This document shows positions 53,217 to 62,668 of a stretch of DNA of 64,000 nt, one piece after another. Source of the stretch: Roseiarcus sp963726105 (GTDB lineage: Bacteria; Pseudomonadota; Alphaproteobacteria; Rhizobiales; Beijerinckiaceae); the NCBI GenBank assembly GCA_963726105.1, contig CAVSBJ010000008.1:1-64000 (forward strand), given 5' to 3'. The number at the start of each line of letters is the position of its first letter. The stretch's first letter is position 1. The notes under the pieces were generated by a model. It had not been told where the DNA came from and made no database searches. It saw nothing but the letters and a program-made list of their open reading frames with translations. The position numbers were made by a program, and so were the translations under genes.

Positions 53217-54146
53217 ATGCCGGATTCAGCAATACGTTCGGGCTCGATCGCCTTTCTCGGATTCGGCGAAGCCGCGCATGCCTTTCTCGACGGTTGGCGC
53301 ACCAATGCGGACTTCAAGGCGCGCATTTACGGCTACGACATCAAGACCGACTCGCCCGATCAAGACGTACGGACGGCGAAGCGAGCCGACTATGCGGCGC
53401 TCAAAGTGCTTGGCGCTTCGACCGCGACCGAGGCGGTGAGAGGCGCCGACGCAGTCTTTTCCGTTGTCACCGCCGACCAGGCGCACGAAGCCGCGATCGC
53501 GGCTCTGCCGGGCCTCGCAAAAGGGGTGATCTTTTTCGACTGCGATTCCTGCGCGCCGCAAACCAAGGCGCGCACGGCCCTAGCAGTCGAGGCCGCCGGC
53601 GGACGTTATGTCGACGTCGCCGTGATGGCGCCAGTCCATCCCCGCCTGCACCGGACCCCACTCCTGATCAGCGGGCCGCATGTCGAAGTTGCGGCGCCGG
53701 CGCTCGTATCTCTTGGCATGTCGGCGAGGATCCACGAGGGTCCGGTCGGCGCCGCCTCGGCAGTCAAGATGATCCGCTCCGTCATGATGAAGGGGCTTGA
53801 GGCGCTCGTCTGCGAATGCGTGCTGGCGGGGCGAAAAGCGGGTGTCATCGAGACGGTGCTCGATTCGCTCGACGATACCTACCCCGGCTTCGATTGGACG
53901 AAGCGCTCGGCCTATATGTTGGAGCGGGTAATGACCCACGGGGTCCGGCGGGCGGCGGAAATGCGGGAAGTGGCGCTGACCGTCGATCTGCTTGGTCTCA
54001 AGGGGGAGATGTCGCGCGCCTCGGTTGGTTGGGAACAGGTGATTGGCGAACTCGGTTTGCGGGCGAATGCAGCCGAAGCCGCCGATTATCGCGTCCTCGC
54101 CGACCGGATTCTCGCCGCGCTCGATCCCGCCGCTCGGGAAGGCTGA
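53217..54146 (+). CDS. DUF1932 / NAD-binding dehydrogenase, hydroxyisobutyrate-like
   Basis: The protein has 309 residues from MPDSAIRSGSIAFLGFGEAA. The Rossmann motif is degenerate (FLGFGEAA instead of GLGxMG). The domain order fits the DUF1932 group: FFDCDSCAPQTK, VDVAVMAPVHP, VGAASAVKMIRSVMMKGLEA and the C-terminal helical part. It is the second hydroxyacid-dehydrogenase-like protein in the region and may act in the same pathway. The 208 bases after it (54147–54354) hold no gene. Confidence 0.85.
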   Translation: MPDSAIRSGSIAFLGFGEAAHAFLDGWRTNADFKARIYGYDIKTDSPDQDVRTAKRADYAALKVLGASTATEAVRGADAVFSVVTADQAHEAAIAALPGLAKGVIFFDCDSCAPQTKARTALAVEAAGGRYVDVAVMAPVHPRLHRTPLLISGPHVEVAAPALVSLGMSARIHEGPVGAASAVKMIRSVMMKGLEALVCECVLAGRKAGVIETVLDSLDDTYPGFDWTKRSAYMLERVMTHGVRRAAEMREVALTVDLLGLKGEMSRASVGWEQVIGELGLRANAAEAADYRVLADRILAALDPAAREG

Positions 54147-54354
54147 CAAGCGCGTGGGGTCGCTTTCCCGTGGACCGGAAGGCTCGCGCGGGGCGAGCGA
54201 GAAGCGCGGACCGGCCAACATGAAGCCGGCGGGACGAAAGGGGTTGGCGCCAGATTCTCGCCCTTTCCGGCGTTGGCCATGGCGCTGCGTGAGGGTCCCG
54301 CGTTGCAAGGCCGGGAGCCCTCAGCTAAATCTTGATAGGGCTTCGAGCTTTTTC

Positions 54355-54909
54355 ATGGCGACCGATCTCATCCGTTACGACCTTCTGGTGCAGGACGCGC
54401 TGCGCTCCGTGGTGCGCAAGGTCCTTGCCGACACGGCGCGCAACGGGCTCGTCGGCGACCACCATTTCAACATCGCGTTCAAGACCCATGCGCCTGGCGT
54501 GGTCGCGCCGGCCGTGGTCAAGCAGCGCTTCCCCGACGAGATGTCGATCATCCTCCAACACGAATTCTGGGACCTCGTCGTCACCCAGGACGCGTTCGAG
54601 GTCAGTCTGAACTTTTCCCGCAAGCCCGAGCGGTTGATCGTGCCCTTCGATTCGATCACCGGCTTCACCGACCCGTCTGTTCCGTTCGGATTCAAGCTTG
54701 AGCCGCGCGTTTCGGAGACGGCCGGTCGCCCGCCGGCTGCGGAGGAGGAAAAGGGAGCGACTCCTGCCCCCGCCCCAGCAAAGCCGGCCGCCGTCAAGCC
54801 GGCGGCACGGGCCGCTTCCGCCCCGAAGCCAGCGCAGAACGCGGAAAAGCCCGCGGAGCCCGCCGGGCAGACAAAGGTCGTGTCGATCGACGCCTTTCGC
54901 AAAAAGTAG
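54355..54909 (+). CDS. sspB: SspB-family ClpXP adaptor protein
   Basis: The protein has 184 residues from MATDLIRYDLLVQDALRSVV. It should bind ssrA-tagged and other substrates and hand them to ClpXP. The globular domain (residues 1–115) has VVRKVLADTARNGLVGDHHF, AFKTHAPGVVAP and PDEMSIILQHEFWDLVV, as in the alphaproteobacterial SspB. A Pro/Ala/Lys linker (residues 120–170) leads to the C-terminal TKVVSIDAFRKK, a ClpX-binding-type tail. Confidence 0.95.
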   Translation: MATDLIRYDLLVQDALRSVVRKVLADTARNGLVGDHHFNIAFKTHAPGVVAPAVVKQRFPDEMSIILQHEFWDLVVTQDAFEVSLNFSRKPERLIVPFDSITGFTDPSVPFGFKLEPRVSETAGRPPAAEEEKGATPAPAPAKPAAVKPAARAASAPKPAQNAEKPAEPAGQTKVVSIDAFRKK

Positions 54910-54922
54910 TCGAGGCGCCGTC

Positions 54923-55108
54923 TTGGCCGAGATCGTCAATCTGCGTCGAGCGCGAAAGATGAAGGAACGCGAGCGCGGCCAAGCGGAAGCGGCTCAGAAA
55001 CGCGCCGTCTTCGGCCGCTCGAAGGCCGAGAGGCGTCTCGCCGAGAGCGAGCGCGCGCTCGCCGATGCCAAGCTTGACGGCCGCCGCATCACAAAACTCG
55101 ATGACTGA
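54923..55108 (+). CDS. DUF4169 small basic protein
   Basis: The protein has 61 residues from TTG 54923. The sequence MAEIVNLRRARKMKERERG, then RAVFGRSKAERRLAESERAL and AKLDGRRI, matches DUF4169, a short helical family of unknown role. It lies 13 bases after sspB, the usual neighbour of this family in Hyphomicrobiales. The gap to 55278 shows no gene. Confidence 0.85.
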   Translation: MAEIVNLRRARKMKERERGQAEAAQKRAVFGRSKAERRLAESERALADAKLDGRRITKLDD

Positions 55109-55278
55109 TACGGGGATCCGATTGATGAGATCGCTGGCCTTGCCGAGGTGGCGCGCCCGAGCTTGATCATCGCTTATCGTCGCCTCGCTCGCCGAGCGAC
55201 CGTACGAAGCGGAGGTTCGCTTAGAGTGTGACGGCGGTCCCGATTGGAACACTCGCTCGATGAGGTTACGAAGGCATT

Positions 55279-56151
55279 CTATAAAGAATGCGTTTGGTCG
55301 CTGTTTGGAGAGACTGAGCTTGTGAAGCGGTTTTTGAATTTACCTACCGCCACATCGTAATCAGGCGTTCCGAATCGGCAGAACAGACGTATTGTAGCCC
55401 CAATTCTTATGCCATCGTTTTCAAACGTGCCCAGCGATATCTGATGGTCGCCCCTTTGGTCTGTTGACGAGTTTGGTCTTCCGGATACGAGATAGTGGAA
55501 GGTGCAGTCGTCTTTTCCTAGGATAAAATTCGGGAGCCAGTGCTCAAAGGCGTCAAGTCCATACAGAGCCACCGCCATTGCATGAGCCATCTTCGCCAAA
55601 AATCTAGCAAGATCGCGCATCTCGAAATGATCACCTTCAAAAGTGATGCTTTCTCCTGGTTTCAGAATTTGCGCCAAGTCCTCCTGTGAATACTGCCATT
55701 GCCCTGTGACTATCCAAGGTGCATCGCGGGTCCTTCCCACGACGATCCCAGGCGACCCGAGTGTCACATAGTTAGCCCAGCGTCGAGGAACTTTGTTGCC
55801 TGGGATGTCTACAATTCGCTTCACCCCATCTACACCAATAATAGTATGGGGCAGAGACTTAGGGCGCTCTTTTGGACGCTTGCTTTTCCATCCGGCCCTC
55901 AATCGATTTGCTGCAAACATGCCCTCAAATTTGTGTGTCAATCCGCCTTCTAGGCGATTCCCGATAATGAGTTCGCACTTTCGACAGCAAGCCTTCGGAA
56001 GGATCATATTGCCGCCGAGAGACTGAGGGATGATATGCTCATCTCCCAGTGGGAGATCCTTGTCGAAACAATAGATACATCTATTGACGGGCTGGAATAT
56101 CCGTTGCCTCCCGAATCCGTTCACAATGAAAATGTCGCCCTTGTCGGACAT
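55279..56151 (-). CDS. HNH-endonuclease-like zinc protein
   Basis: The protein has 290 residues from ATG 56151 (MSDKGDIFIVNGFGRQRIFQ). Near residues 28–70 the motif CIYCFDKDLPLGDEHIIPQS with LGGNMILPKACCRKCELIIG has two Cys pairs and the HIIP-LGG of the HNH_5 type. The rest is a large uncharacterised domain (KVPRRWANYVTLGSPGIVVG, FARFLAKMAHAMAVALYGLD). Codon use is more A/T-rich than its neighbours, a sign of transfer. A defence or repair role is possible but not shown. Confidence 0.8.
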   Translation of the reverse strand: MSDKGDIFIVNGFGRQRIFQPVNRCIYCFDKDLPLGDEHIIPQSLGGNMILPKACCRKCELIIGNRLEGGLTHKFEGMFAANRLRAGWKSKRPKERPKSLPHTIIGVDGVKRIVDIPGNKVPRRWANYVTLGSPGIVVGRTRDAPWIVTGQWQYSQEDLAQILKPGESITFEGDHFEMRDLARFLAKMAHAMAVALYGLDAFEHWLPNFILGKDDCTFHYLVSGRPNSSTDQRGDHQISLGTFENDGIRIGATIRLFCRFGTPDYDVAVGKFKNRFTSSVSPNSDQTHSL

Positions 56152-56160
56152 TGATTGCCT

Positions 56161-56355
56161 ATGAAAGAAGCGCCGCAAGAATATTCGGAGGACAAAACGG
56201 TGGAGCGCCCTGACGCTGCCCTTTTGCAAGCACTTAGCACGGCGCACAAGGGGCAAGAGGAAACGAAGATTGGGCGACCGTCAGTCGCCCGTGATCCGAC
56301 GGAATTCGCGCTGCGGCGCGCTCTTGACCGTGAGGCCTCAAAAGCGCCCCGTTGA
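56161..56355 (+). CDS. possible 64-residue ORF, divergent from the HNH gene
   Basis: The product begins MKEAPQEYSEDKTVERPDAA and includes GQEETKIGRPSVARDPTEFA. The amino-acid mix is protein-like and it starts 10 bases from the HNH gene start in the opposite direction. There is no clear ribosome site and no recognisable family. It may be spurious. Confidence 0.3.
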   Translation: MKEAPQEYSEDKTVERPDAALLQALSTAHKGQEETKIGRPSVARDPTEFALRRALDREASKAPR

Positions 56356-56526
56356 GGGCCGCGCTCTCTAAGAACATCGACAATTCCTTGCCAAGTCGCC
56401 TAGGGTCCAGTATTGTTATTCAGAAAGTCTGGGCGCCACTTTTCGTGGGCGACGGGGACCGAGACTTCGAGGCGAGAGCAGGAAACGACTCGTTGATGGC
56501 GCCGCAAGCCGTTGAAATGGCTCAAA

Positions 56527-56835
56527 ATGGACTCGCTGATCCCTCGGCTCGCGGTGGCTCGGAAGGACAGACGAATTCCTGACGCGCGCGTCGTCAAGCG
56601 TTCGCTCGTCATCGCCGGACACCGAACGAGCGTCTCCCTCGAGGATGCGTTTTGGGGGCGGCTGCACGCCATCGCGGCCGACCGCGGGCTTTCTCTCAAT
56701 CGCCTCGCGGCGATGATCGACGTTTCGCGCGCCGGCGCGAACCTGTCATCGGCCATCCGAGTGTTTGTGCTCGAGGCCGAAGGGGCGAGAGGGTCCCGCC
56801 CGACGGGTGAGAGCGGCGTTCGTCTCGATCAGTAG
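56527..56835 (+). CDS. ribbon-helix-helix domain protein (RHH_4 type)
   Basis: The protein has 102 residues from ATG 56527; an ATG at 56512 is an alternative. The core KRSLVIAGHRTSVSLEDAFW with GRLHAIAADRGLSLNRLAAM, then IDVSR and NLSSAIRVFVLE, is a clear RHH_4 domain. It is probably a DNA-binding regulator or adaptor. Its end overlaps the convergent AsmA gene by 7 bases. Confidence 0.9.
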   Translation: MDSLIPRLAVARKDRRIPDARVVKRSLVIAGHRTSVSLEDAFWGRLHAIAADRGLSLNRLAAMIDVSRAGANLSSAIRVFVLEAEGARGSRPTGESGVRLDQ

Positions 56836-59800
56836 AGACCTTGGGGATCGACTTGCGTCGGGCGCGCCTTGGGCCTCGGCGGCGGCGTCGGAGCCGAAGG
56901 GCCGGGCCCGTTGGCGCCGACTTCGTCGCTCTTCGGCGATGGCGCGGACGCGAATGGGGGCGCCTTCCTCGATTGGCCGCTTTCGCCGTCCTTCCCCGGG
57001 TCAAGCCTGTCCACGGCGCCCTTTTCCTCCTCGGCTTTCTGAGCTGCGGCGGCTTCCGCCGCCTTCTTCGCCGCTTCGGCCTCGGCCGCTTTCTCTGCTT
57101 CCTCCAGAGAGTGCAAGCGTTCAGCCTGCCCTTTCAGTCGCGCTTGTTCGACCTCCCAGTCCTGGATTTCCTGCTGCCTTCGATCCATCAACCGCTCGCC
57201 CTTGAGACGCCGGTTGAAAAAGGCGCGCTCGCGAATGTCGGCTTCCAGGGTGGAGATGCGGTCGGTCTCGCGCGCGATCGCCTGGGCGGCGAGCGCGGCG
57301 GACAGCGAACTGACGTCGATCTGGCGCTTCGGCGCCTCCAGCGCATTGTCGATGGTCACCCCGGCGCTTGGTGGCGGCCCGGACCAGAACTTCAGATCGC
57401 GGGCCGATGAGGCGAGCGTAAAGCGGGTCTGTGTGGTTAGCGTGCGCAGATCGAAATCCGCGTTCAGAGCCTCATCCCCTTGTCCTTCGGGGATTTTGAT
57501 TGGACCGATTTTCGCAACGCCGGCGCTGAGCGAAAGCGGCGCCGACCCGTCTGCGATCGCCAGCGGCGCCCGATTGAGCTCGTTGCCGAAGGCGAACGCG
57601 ATGTTGGTCTCATCCAGTGGCGCCTCCGTGGCCTGCGCCTTCGCAAGCACGCGGTCGAGAGCCGTGGGATCGCTCCGCGCCAGCGCTGCGCCGGCGAAGG
57701 TCATGGTCCCTGAGCCGGCGAGTCCGTTGACCAGCGCGGCGGGGCTTCGTCCCGTCGAAGCGAAATCGAGCGCGGCGCCGACGCGGCCTGAGAATCCGCG
57801 TCGGTCGAGAGCGACCGAATCAACAGCCAGCGCGCCGGTCAGGGTCACGTTGTCCGCATCGCGACGCAGCGTCGCACGGCCGGACGCTTCGCCTCCTGCG
57901 ATCCGCATCGCGAAATCGTCGAGATCGAGCCGGCCCTTATCGAAACGGAGCGTCGTCGCGAACTCGCGTGCTGTGAGTGCGTCCGCCAGATCAAGAGTTC
58001 CGACCCGGAGCTTTACCGCCGCGGAGGGGGGGCGCAGCGGTACGGGCGCAAATCTCACGTCCGACCAGCGCGCGCCGGTCCGTCCGGGCTGGGGCGGTCC
58101 GAGCGCGAGCGCCAGAACGCCGGCGAGCGGCATGCGTTCGACCGCAAGCTGGCCCTCGATCTCCGCCGGCATGGGCGCCGCCGACTTCCCAGGGGCGGCC
58201 CCAGAGCCGACCGCTTCTTCGGCGCGGACAATATCGGCGCTCGCCTCAGGCGCCGCCTCGAGCAGCTTGGCAGGCTGATAGGTGAGGTCGCCATTCGCCC
58301 TGACCCCGGCGATTGTCGCCGCAAGCCGTGAGAAACCCCAGCGATCGCCGCGCAAGGTCGCATCGAATCCGATATCGGCGGGACCGAGCGCGCCGCCGTT
58401 GGCGGGCGCAAGGCCAAGGGCGACGGCGAGCGGGGCGAGGTTTGCCGACTTCGCTTTGGCTGAGCCAAACAGTTTCGCATCGCCGCTCTCCGCCGCCGGC
58501 ACGAAGCGGCCGCGCCACGTGAGGTCCGTTCCCGTGAGCTGCGCGGACGCGTCGACGTCGTAACCTTTCTCCCACCCCCCGTTCGCGTTCACCGCAATGT
58601 TGGCGCGGCCGCCTCCCGACGTTGGCGTGTGCACGCCAAGTTGACGCAACAGGGCTCCGGAGTTTGGCGAATCGAGGTTGACGGTGAGCCCGCGCCCGGT
58701 GTCGTTTGGCCGAGGATCGAGCGAAACTGAGAACTGCGTTTCTGCCGCCGATCCATTGGCCCTGAGCGAGTCGATTGTGGGAACGGCGCCAACGTCGGTT
58801 GCGGCGCCATGAGCCGCGAAAGTGAGCGCTGCAGGCGAAAGCTCGGCCGCTCGCGCGACCAGCATTCGGCTCCAATCGCTCGGCGCTGCACGCGAAACCA
58901 GCACCGCGAAATCGTGCAGGCGGTCGGCTCGCAAGTGGCCAGTCGCCGCGGTCGAGTCGGGACCGATCGCGCCTTCGATATCGAGCGAGGCTCCATCCAG
59001 GCCGGTCACGCTCAGGCGCTTGAGTGTGACGTTCGGCCCGCTCTTGGCCACATTCAGCGCCAGCGAGCCGCTGTCGATCTGGGTTTCGCCGACGCGAGCG
59101 ATATGCAGCGAACCCGCCCGGAGCGAAAGCGAGAGGTCGAGATCGCCGAGCAGATTCCCTGCCGCGAGGCTAGGCAATCCGTCGACGTCGAGCGAATCGC
59201 TCATGAGATCGACATCGAGGCGGCCGGGTCGGCCGCCATCGGCCCCCTTGAACGCCAGGGCGCCGGTCAGCGTCGAGCGGTCCAGCGCCAGCTTGAGATT
59301 GCGTCCTGAAAATCCAGTCGGCGAGGCTTCCACCGCCCCCGATAACGACGCGCTACGGTAAGGGAGCGCATCGGCGAAAGCGACGACCTTCGCCACAGGC
59401 AGCGGCGCGCCCAGACTCGCCCACTCGCGTAGCAGAGCGAAGTCGGCGCTTATGAAGTCAACGTCGCCGCGGAACTTTGCCTCTGTCCCGGTACTGAGCT
59501 CCCCGTCCGCGCGCAGTCGGCTTTGTCCCGGAAGGCCGAGGTTGAAAGCAAGATTGAGCGGCGCGCCGGGCGCAGCCTTCAGCGTCGCGCTCGCGTCGGG
59601 CAGTGTTTGCGAGCCGAGAATGATAGGCTGGGCCAGAACCTTCGCGTCGACCGCCGCCTCGTTTTCGCGGCCCCGAAGCGCCGCCGAGACAATGCGGGTC
59701 ATAAGGGTCAGGGCGCGCGCGGGCGCGACCCCATCCTCGCCCTTCCGCCGCAAGAGCGAGTCGATGTTGACCTGTTTTGCTCTCAGCGCGACGCCGATCT

Positions 59801-60692
59801 GGGCCGGCGAGCCGAAAACCAGTTTGGCGTCGCCGTCCGCCCGGATCCCTCGTTCCTCCGGTCCAAGACGGAATTCCGCCTGTCGAAGGGTCGCCTGGTT
59901 TAGATCGACGGTCATCGGCCCGGCGACACGCCAGGGGGTCGGCGCATCCTCGCCGGGCGCCGTTCCCATTAGCGTCGCTGCGCCGGCGAACCGAAGGCCG
60001 CCGAGTCCCGCGGCCGGGTCGCCTTCGAGCGCGCCGTCGAATTCGGCCGCAGGCCAACTCGGACCGGCGTCGACGGAGACGCGAAGCGGCGTTCCTGCCG
60101 GTCCGGGCTTTTCCGAGGCCAGCCTGAAGACAATGGGAGCATTGTCCGGGCCCGAAAATTGGCCGTTGAGATGCGCGGGCCCGTCGAGCGACGGCGCGGC
60201 CGCGTCGATCTCGACGCCGGAAAGGTCGGTTCCGGCGCTGGCGCCGACGATCTTCACTCGCCCCTCCCGCACGCTCAGGCGGTCAAACCCGGTCGAGTGG
60301 AGACCCGCCATTTGTACCGGCGGTAGTTTGAGGGCGCCGTCAGGCCCTCGCGTGAGGGTCAGAACGGGCTTCTCGAGACGGATGTCGGAGAACCGGATCT
60401 GCCCGCTCGCAAGCTTGACTAGCGCGAGCTCGAGCCGCGCTGAGGCAAATGAGAGCTTCGCCCCGTCCGGGCCCGGTGCGCTGACCAAACCCTCGCCCAG
60501 CGCCAGATAGGGCGTCGGCAGCACCCTGAGTTCGACCGGCCCGGTCAGGGCGACGTCCGCGCCCGTGATTGCTCTTAGCCGCGCCTCGATCTCGCCGCGC
60601 TGCGCAGACCAGTCGATGAGGTATGGCGCGATGAGCGCAACCGACATCACCGCGACGAGCGCGACCGCGACGATGGTCAGGACATAACGCAC
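56829..60692 (-). CDS. AsmA-family envelope protein
   Basis: The protein has 1287 residues from a GTG at 60692 (MRYVLTIVAVALVAVMSVAL). An N-terminal membrane anchor is followed by the AsmA start ALIAPYLIDWSAQRGEIEARL with LRAITGADVALTGPVELRVL and FASARLELALVKLASGQI. A very long periplasmic beta-repeat body and a C-terminal AsmA_2-like part (LASTGRSPAALVNGLAGSGT type) come next. The tail is a charged coiled coil and a Pro-rich end. AsmA proteins form bridge-like lipid carriers between the membranes. It is intact. Confidence 0.93.
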   Translation of the reverse strand: MRYVLTIVAVALVAVMSVALIAPYLIDWSAQRGEIEARLRAITGADVALTGPVELRVLPTPYLALGEGLVSAPGPDGAKLSFASARLELALVKLASGQIRFSDIRLEKPVLTLTRGPDGALKLPPVQMAGLHSTGFDRLSVREGRVKIVGASAGTDLSGVEIDAAAPSLDGPAHLNGQFSGPDNAPIVFRLASEKPGPAGTPLRVSVDAGPSWPAAEFDGALEGDPAAGLGGLRFAGAATLMGTAPGEDAPTPWRVAGPMTVDLNQATLRQAEFRLGPEERGIRADGDAKLVFGSPAQIGVALRAKQVNIDSLLRRKGEDGVAPARALTLMTRIVSAALRGRENEAAVDAKVLAQPIILGSQTLPDASATLKAAPGAPLNLAFNLGLPGQSRLRADGELSTGTEAKFRGDVDFISADFALLREWASLGAPLPVAKVVAFADALPYRSASLSGAVEASPTGFSGRNLKLALDRSTLTGALAFKGADGGRPGRLDVDLMSDSLDVDGLPSLAAGNLLGDLDLSLSLRAGSLHIARVGETQIDSGSLALNVAKSGPNVTLKRLSVTGLDGASLDIEGAIGPDSTAATGHLRADRLHDFAVLVSRAAPSDWSRMLVARAAELSPAALTFAAHGAATDVGAVPTIDSLRANGSAAETQFSVSLDPRPNDTGRGLTVNLDSPNSGALLRQLGVHTPTSGGGRANIAVNANGGWEKGYDVDASAQLTGTDLTWRGRFVPAAESGDAKLFGSAKAKSANLAPLAVALGLAPANGGALGPADIGFDATLRGDRWGFSRLAATIAGVRANGDLTYQPAKLLEAAPEASADIVRAEEAVGSGAAPGKSAAPMPAEIEGQLAVERMPLAGVLALALGPPQPGRTGARWSDVRFAPVPLRPPSAAVKLRVGTLDLADALTAREFATTLRFDKGRLDLDDFAMRIAGGEASGRATLRRDADNVTLTGALAVDSVALDRRGFSGRVGAALDFASTGRSPAALVNGLAGSGTMTFAGAALARSDPTALDRVLAKAQATEAPLDETNIAFAFGNELNRAPLAIADGSAPLSLSAGVAKIGPIKIPEGQGDEALNADFDLRTLTTQTRFTLASSARDLKFWSGPPPSAGVTIDNALEAPKRQIDVSSLSAALAAQAIARETDRISTLEADIRERAFFNRRLKGERLMDRRQQEIQDWEVEQARLKGQAERLHSLEEAEKAAEAEAAKKAAEAAAAQKAEEEKGAVDRLDPGKDGESGQSRKAPPFASAPSPKSDEVGANGPGPSAPTPPPRPKARPTQVDPQGLY

Positions 60693-60943
60693 AGGGAAAA
60701 GACTTCCACTCCGCTTGGACGAACTGTCGCAAGAACAATTCGGCGACCATCGCGGTTCAAAATGCCGCGAAAGTATGACCGTGACAACAAAAGCGGCGGC
60801 TTATCGTTCACGCGGGATGGCGCCACGCATGCAGCTTTCGTTCCTGAGAACCCGCCGTCGACTCTATCGACGCCAAGCCAATGTTCAATTAGGCTGCCCT
60901 GGATCCGGCTGACATTGCGACCGGCTGGCTTGAGGACCGCACG
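60693..60943. other. intergenic region between AsmA and a small exported protein
   Basis: This divergent gap must hold the promoters of both genes. A short plus-strand frame (60762–60947, starting MPRKYDRDNKSGGLSFTR) has no ribosome site and overlaps the next start; I do not count it as a gene. Confidence 0.4.
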
Positions 60944-61348
60944 ATGACGTTTCGGATTGCTTTGCTCGGCGTCGTCGCCGCGGCCATCTGCTTCAGTCCG
61001 ACGCATCCAACTTTCGCGCAACGGATGGCGGAAAAGCACATCCGGTCCCATGCCGAGATGGGCCAGACGGTCAGGATTCGAGGCCATGTCAACTATGAGC
61101 ACAATTGCAGCGAGGTCATCCCGACGACCATATCCGTCATTCATGTTCCTCAGCATGGAACGCTCGATGTGCGCAACGAAAACGTCCGAGCGACCGATCC
61201 GGACTTGGGATACGGGTCCAAATGCGCTGGTGTCGGAGGTGGCGGAAAGGGCGTCTACTACACGCGCACGGGCCAGGGGGCCGACTCGTTCGCCTATGAC
61301 TCGATATCCGGAAACGGGGTTGTGCATCTTCACGTGATTGTCCAGTGA
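60944..61348 (+). CDS. small exported protein of unknown function
   Basis: The protein has 134 residues with a signal peptide (IALLGVVAAAICFSPTHPTFA). The mature part is beta-rich: GQTVRIRGHVNYEHNCSEVI, ISVIHVPQHGTLDVRNENV, GGKGVYYTRTGQGADSFAYD and GNGVVHLHVIVQ. It resembles a single cadherin- or Ig-like repeat of the VPxHGTL/DSFxYD type found in bacterial surface proteins. It carries two cysteines. The function is unknown. Confidence 0.75.
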   Translation: MTFRIALLGVVAAAICFSPTHPTFAQRMAEKHIRSHAEMGQTVRIRGHVNYEHNCSEVIPTTISVIHVPQHGTLDVRNENVRATDPDLGYGSKCAGVGGGGKGVYYTRTGQGADSFAYDSISGNGVVHLHVIVQ

Positions 61349-61474
61349 CGACCACGGACTTGACGCCGGCGTGGTATGTGTTGACGGCGTTGGCGTAAGG
61401 CCCGACATTGGGCGGCAAGGCGCAGGTCCCGCGCCAAGCCCGTTTCGGGCGCGCTGTGATCGGGGAGGCGACCC

Positions 61475-62662
61475 ATGGACCTTCGATTGACCGAAGACGA
61501 GATCGGGTTTCGCGCCGAGGTTCGCGCCTTCATGCGCGACAATCTGCCGGCATCGATCCACGAGAAGATGATCGCTGGACGGAAGCTCTCCAAGGACGAC
61601 TACGTGCGCTGGACACGCATTCTTGCCGCCAAAGGCTGGGGAGCCCCGCATTGGCCGCAGGAATGGGGGGGCACCGGATGGAGCCCGATCAAAGTGTCGA
61701 TCTTTCTCGATGAGACGCAACGCGGCAATGCGCCGGAACTGGTCGCGTTCGGAGTCAGCATGGTCGGCCCGGTGATCTACACCTTTGGCTCCAAGGCCCA
61801 GAAACAAAAATTCCTGCCGCGCATCATCGATCTCAGCGACTGGTGGTGCCAGGGCTTCTCGGAACCCGGCGCGGGATCGGATCTTGCGAGCTTGCGAACG
61901 AGCGCCCGGAGCGACGCCGACGGCTGGGTGATCTCGGGCCAGAAGACCTGGACCACCATGGCCCAATACGCCGACTGGATCTTCGTTCTCGCGCGCACCA
62001 ATGCGCAGGCGAAAAAGCAGGAAGGCATCTCGTTCTTTCTCGTCGACATGAAGACCCCTGGGATTACGGTGAAGCCGATCCAGACGATCGATGGCGGTCA
62101 CGAGGTCAACGAAGTGTTTCTCGACGACGTGCGCGTCCCCGCCGACGCCCTTGTCGGCGAAGAGAACAAAGGCTGGGATTACGCCAAGTTCCTGCTCGCC
62201 AACGAACGCAATGGCATCGCCCGCGTCGGGGTCTCCAAAGCCCGTCTGGACCGGGTGCGCCAGCTCGCCTCGATCCCGGTCTATGGCTCGGGGCCGAAGA
62301 TCGAGGATCCATTCTTCCGCACCAAACTTGCGGAGGTCGAGGTGGAGCTGAAGGCGCTCGAAATGACCCAGATGCGCGTGATCTCGGCCCCCCGTACCGG
62401 CAAGCCTGATCCCGCCTCTTCGGTGCTCAAGATCAAAGGCTCGGAGATCCAGCAGGCGACCACGGATCTCCTGATGGAGGTCGTCGGACCTTACGCGCTG
62501 CCCTATCGAGAGTCCGACGACATGAGCAACGAGCCGCCGGTCGGTCCGGATTGGGCGTCGCCGCTCGCGCCGATTTACTTCAATAACCGCAAGGTCTCGA
62601 TCTACGGCGGATCGAACGAAATCCAGCGCAGCATCATCGCCAAGGCGATACTGGGGCTCTGA
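61475..62662 (+). CDS. acyl-CoA dehydrogenase, large-subunit type (PimC-like)
   Basis: The protein has 395 residues; GGGGAGG lies 8 bases before the ATG. It is FAD-dependent and introduces a 2,3 double bond in an acyl-CoA. Motifs include WCQGFSEPGAGSDLASL, GQKTWTTMAQYADWIFVLAR, VNEVFLDDVRVP and YGGSNEIQRSIIAKAILGL. The pair with the next gene (6-base gap) resembles pimeloyl-CoA dehydrogenase PimC/PimD of photosynthetic alphaproteobacteria, which act on medium-chain dicarboxylic acids. Confidence 0.93.
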   Translation: MDLRLTEDEIGFRAEVRAFMRDNLPASIHEKMIAGRKLSKDDYVRWTRILAAKGWGAPHWPQEWGGTGWSPIKVSIFLDETQRGNAPELVAFGVSMVGPVIYTFGSKAQKQKFLPRIIDLSDWWCQGFSEPGAGSDLASLRTSARSDADGWVISGQKTWTTMAQYADWIFVLARTNAQAKKQEGISFFLVDMKTPGITVKPIQTIDGGHEVNEVFLDDVRVPADALVGEENKGWDYAKFLLANERNGIARVGVSKARLDRVRQLASIPVYGSGPKIEDPFFRTKLAEVEVELKALEMTQMRVISAPRTGKPDPASSVLKIKGSEIQQATTDLLMEVVGPYALPYRESDDMSNEPPVGPDWASPLAPIYFNNRKVSIYGGSNEIQRSIIAKAILGL

Positions 62663-62668
62663 GACAAG

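Noticed and set aside
54147..54354. Possible structured RNA upstream of sspB
   Set aside because: GC-rich inverted segments are present (GTTGGC/GCCAAC types), but no known RNA family or clear single fold could be supported.
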